Assembly: GCA_945876515.1 (NCBI GenBank)
Contig: CAMCPF010000233.1
Location: 1 to 5,456, forward strand
From: Candidatus Kuenenia stuttgartensis
GTDB taxonomy: Bacteria > Planctomycetota > Planctomycetia > Pirellulales > UBA1268
Direction: 5' to 3'
DNA length: 5,456 bases
Of the stretch, positions 4,257 through 5,456 are shown one piece after another. Position 1 is the first letter of the stretch. Every line of letters begins with the position of its first letter. The notes below the pieces were generated by a model, which made no database searches, was not told the origin of the DNA, and was given only the letters and a program-made list of their open reading frames with translations. The position numbers were made by a program, and so were the translations under genes.

Positions 4257-5456
4257 GTGCACCGAGTTGCCCTGCAAGTGCCCGCACCGCCCACCGACAC
4301 CGAGCGATTGGCATGCCCCGCGGCCAAGCCCCTGCGTGATCGCCTCCGGGCGGTGGCTTCTGATCTCGTGGCACCCTGGCGGACCGACGGCGTGCCGACG
4401 CAGGTGCGGAGTGCCGCCGGCCTGCGGCAGCAGGCGGCCCTGCTGGTCGGGCGGGCAGGCGGATCGCAGGACCACGTCGGCTGGATGATGGTCACGCTCG
4501 TCTCCGAATACTGGCGTGGCCGGCTCGCGGCCTTGCCTTCGGGACGCAAACTGCTGCTCCTGCCCGACTGCCCGCTGTGCGTGGGCGACGACCACCGGGC
4601 CGCGGGCGTGCCCGGCACCTGTGGCCCCGGCTGCGGGATCGCCACGATCTGGGCGGCCGCCCGCGACAGCGGCTGGGCGGTCGAACCGACGTCCCGCGCG
4701 GTGTCGGCGATCGGCTCGCTGTTAGCGGGCCAATACGACGGCGTGCTGGGCGTGGCCCGGCTCCGGGATCTGGAGAAGGCGTTCGGCATGCTTCCCGCCT
4801 TCTCCCTGCCCGTGGCGGCCGTGCCCTACGAGCCACTGACCGGTCGCCGCGAGCGGCCCGGCGCCTGCGCCGCAGCCCTGGCCGCCGAGGCGATCGACGT
4901 GGAGTGGGCACTGGGCCTGCTCGGCGTGGCCGGAGGCGCAGCGGCGCCGGTTGGCGATTACCTGCCGCTCTTGCGAGAGGCGGCCGAGATGTTCACCCCT
5001 CCCGCGCTCGCGGGGCTCGCCGAGCGACTCGGGATGCCGGGCTTGCTGGGCGCGGGTTCCGCAGGATTGGCCGCGGATCTGCCGCCGCTCGACGCAGCGG
5101 CAGCGCTCTCCGCCGACTTTCTCGCCCGGGGGGGGAAGTTTCTCCGGCCGTTCATCACGCTGGCCGCGTTCGACGCGGTGGCGGCCGACCGGGCCGAAGC
5201 GGGCGACCGACGGGAGCCTCCGACCGACCGCGAGGCTGCCCGGGCTGCAGCAATCGCGATCGAGATCTTCCACAAAGCCTCGCTCGTGCACGACGACATC
5301 GAGGACGACGACGCGATGCGCTATGGTCGGGCGACGCTCCACGTCGAGCGGGGTCTGCCCTCGGCGCTCAACGCCGGTGACTATCTGCTCGGTGCCGGAT
5401 ACCGCATCATCACAGCATTGCCGGGCGTGGCGGCCGAGCCGCTCCGCGACGCGGTG
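4257..5456 (+). CDS. DUF116-like domain fused to polyprenyl diphosphate synthase, 3' end cut off
   Basis: The frame is open from 4173 to the right edge with no stop. The first ATG (4485) would cut into the N-terminal domain, so the start is a GTG: 4257 is my choice, with 4224 and 4278 as alternatives. Numbering from 4257, residues about 50-190 resemble DUF116: LLLLPDC at 99-105, cysteines C105, C108, C122 and C126, then GIATIWAAARDSGW and YDGVLGVAR. DUF116's usual GVAC cysteine is R168 here. Residues about 280-400 are the start of a trans-prenyltransferase, which condenses isopentenyl diphosphate onto an allylic diphosphate. GGKFLRP (292-298) provides the substrate-binding Lys/Arg, and HDDIEDDD (345-352) is the first aspartate-rich motif (D346, D347, D350), followed by LNAGDYLLG (371-379). 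The second aspartate-rich motif would lie beyond the window. The linker is Ala/Leu-rich. The prenyl synthase call is strong, DUF116 moderate. Confidence 0.82.
   Translation, partial: MHRVALQVPAPPTDTERLACPAAKPLRDRLRAVASDLVAPWRTDGVPTQVRSAAGLRQQAALLVGRAGGSQDHVGWMMVTLVSEYWRGRLAALPSGRKLLLLPDCPLCVGDDHRAAGVPGTCGPGCGIATIWAAARDSGWAVEPTSRAVSAIGSLLAGQYDGVLGVARLRDLEKAFGMLPAFSLPVAAVPYEPLTGRRERPGACAAALAAEAIDVEWALGLLGVAGGAAAPVGDYLPLLREAAEMFTPPALAGLAERLGMPGLLGAGSAGLAADLPPLDAAAALSADFLARGGKFLRPFITLAAFDAVAADRAEAGDRREPPTDREAARAAAIAIEIFHKASLVHDDIEDDDAMRYGRATLHVERGLPSALNAGDYLLGAGYRIITALPGVAAEPLRDAV

Noticed and set aside
4577..5380. Out-of-frame plus-strand and minus-strand open frames within the last gene
   Set aside because: Their products are Arg/Gly-rich with no motifs, while the chosen frame gives cysteine motifs and prenyl synthase signatures.

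Overview
The window is GC-rich, densely coding bacterial DNA. The gene families, weak ribosome binding sites and a dispersed structured repeat suggest a planctomycete (Pirellula-like). This assignment is an inference from gene content and sequence style, since no rRNA or other marker gene is present.

Layout, left to right. Positions 1-296 hold no gene I can support, but contain copy 1 of a structured repeat (106-262). A divergent queuosine pair follows: queC (minus strand, 297-1052) and queF (plus, 1071-1454), with only 18 bp between their start codons. QueC makes 7-cyano-7-deazaguanine (preQ0) and QueF reduces it to preQ1, so they catalyse consecutive steps of tRNA queuosine biosynthesis. 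A sugar-phosphate isomerase/epimerase-like TIM-barrel gene (1508-2518) follows queF after 53 bp and has a clear Shine-Dalgarno sequence. Positions 2519-2839 are non-coding: GC-rich hairpins, then copy 2 of the repeat (2646-2801). Next are a coproporphyrinogen-oxidase-family radical SAM protein (2840-4114), a short gap with competing hairpins, and a gene running off the right edge (about 4257-5456). That last gene appears to fuse a DUF116-like cysteine-containing domain to a polyprenyl diphosphate synthase.

The most interesting signal is the repeat. Two copies of about 156 bp lie 2.5 kb apart in the same orientation. Both can fold into a long terminal stem closing two arms, each tipped by a hairpin with a GGA loop and interrupted by symmetric G-A-rich internal loops. 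Where the copies differ inside helices, the change is usually matched on the opposite strand: base-pair swaps, G-T to C-G, G-C to A-T, and loss of both halves of one pair. This argues for selection on a folded molecule, probably an RNA read from the plus strand. One copy lies beyond the 3' end of queC and the other just upstream of the radical SAM gene, so it behaves as a dispersed element rather than as a leader tied to one gene family.

Apart from queC and queF, no pathway clearly links the genes. The radical SAM gene and the DUF116-prenyl synthase gene are co-oriented neighbours and might share a membrane or cofactor role, but the window does not show this.
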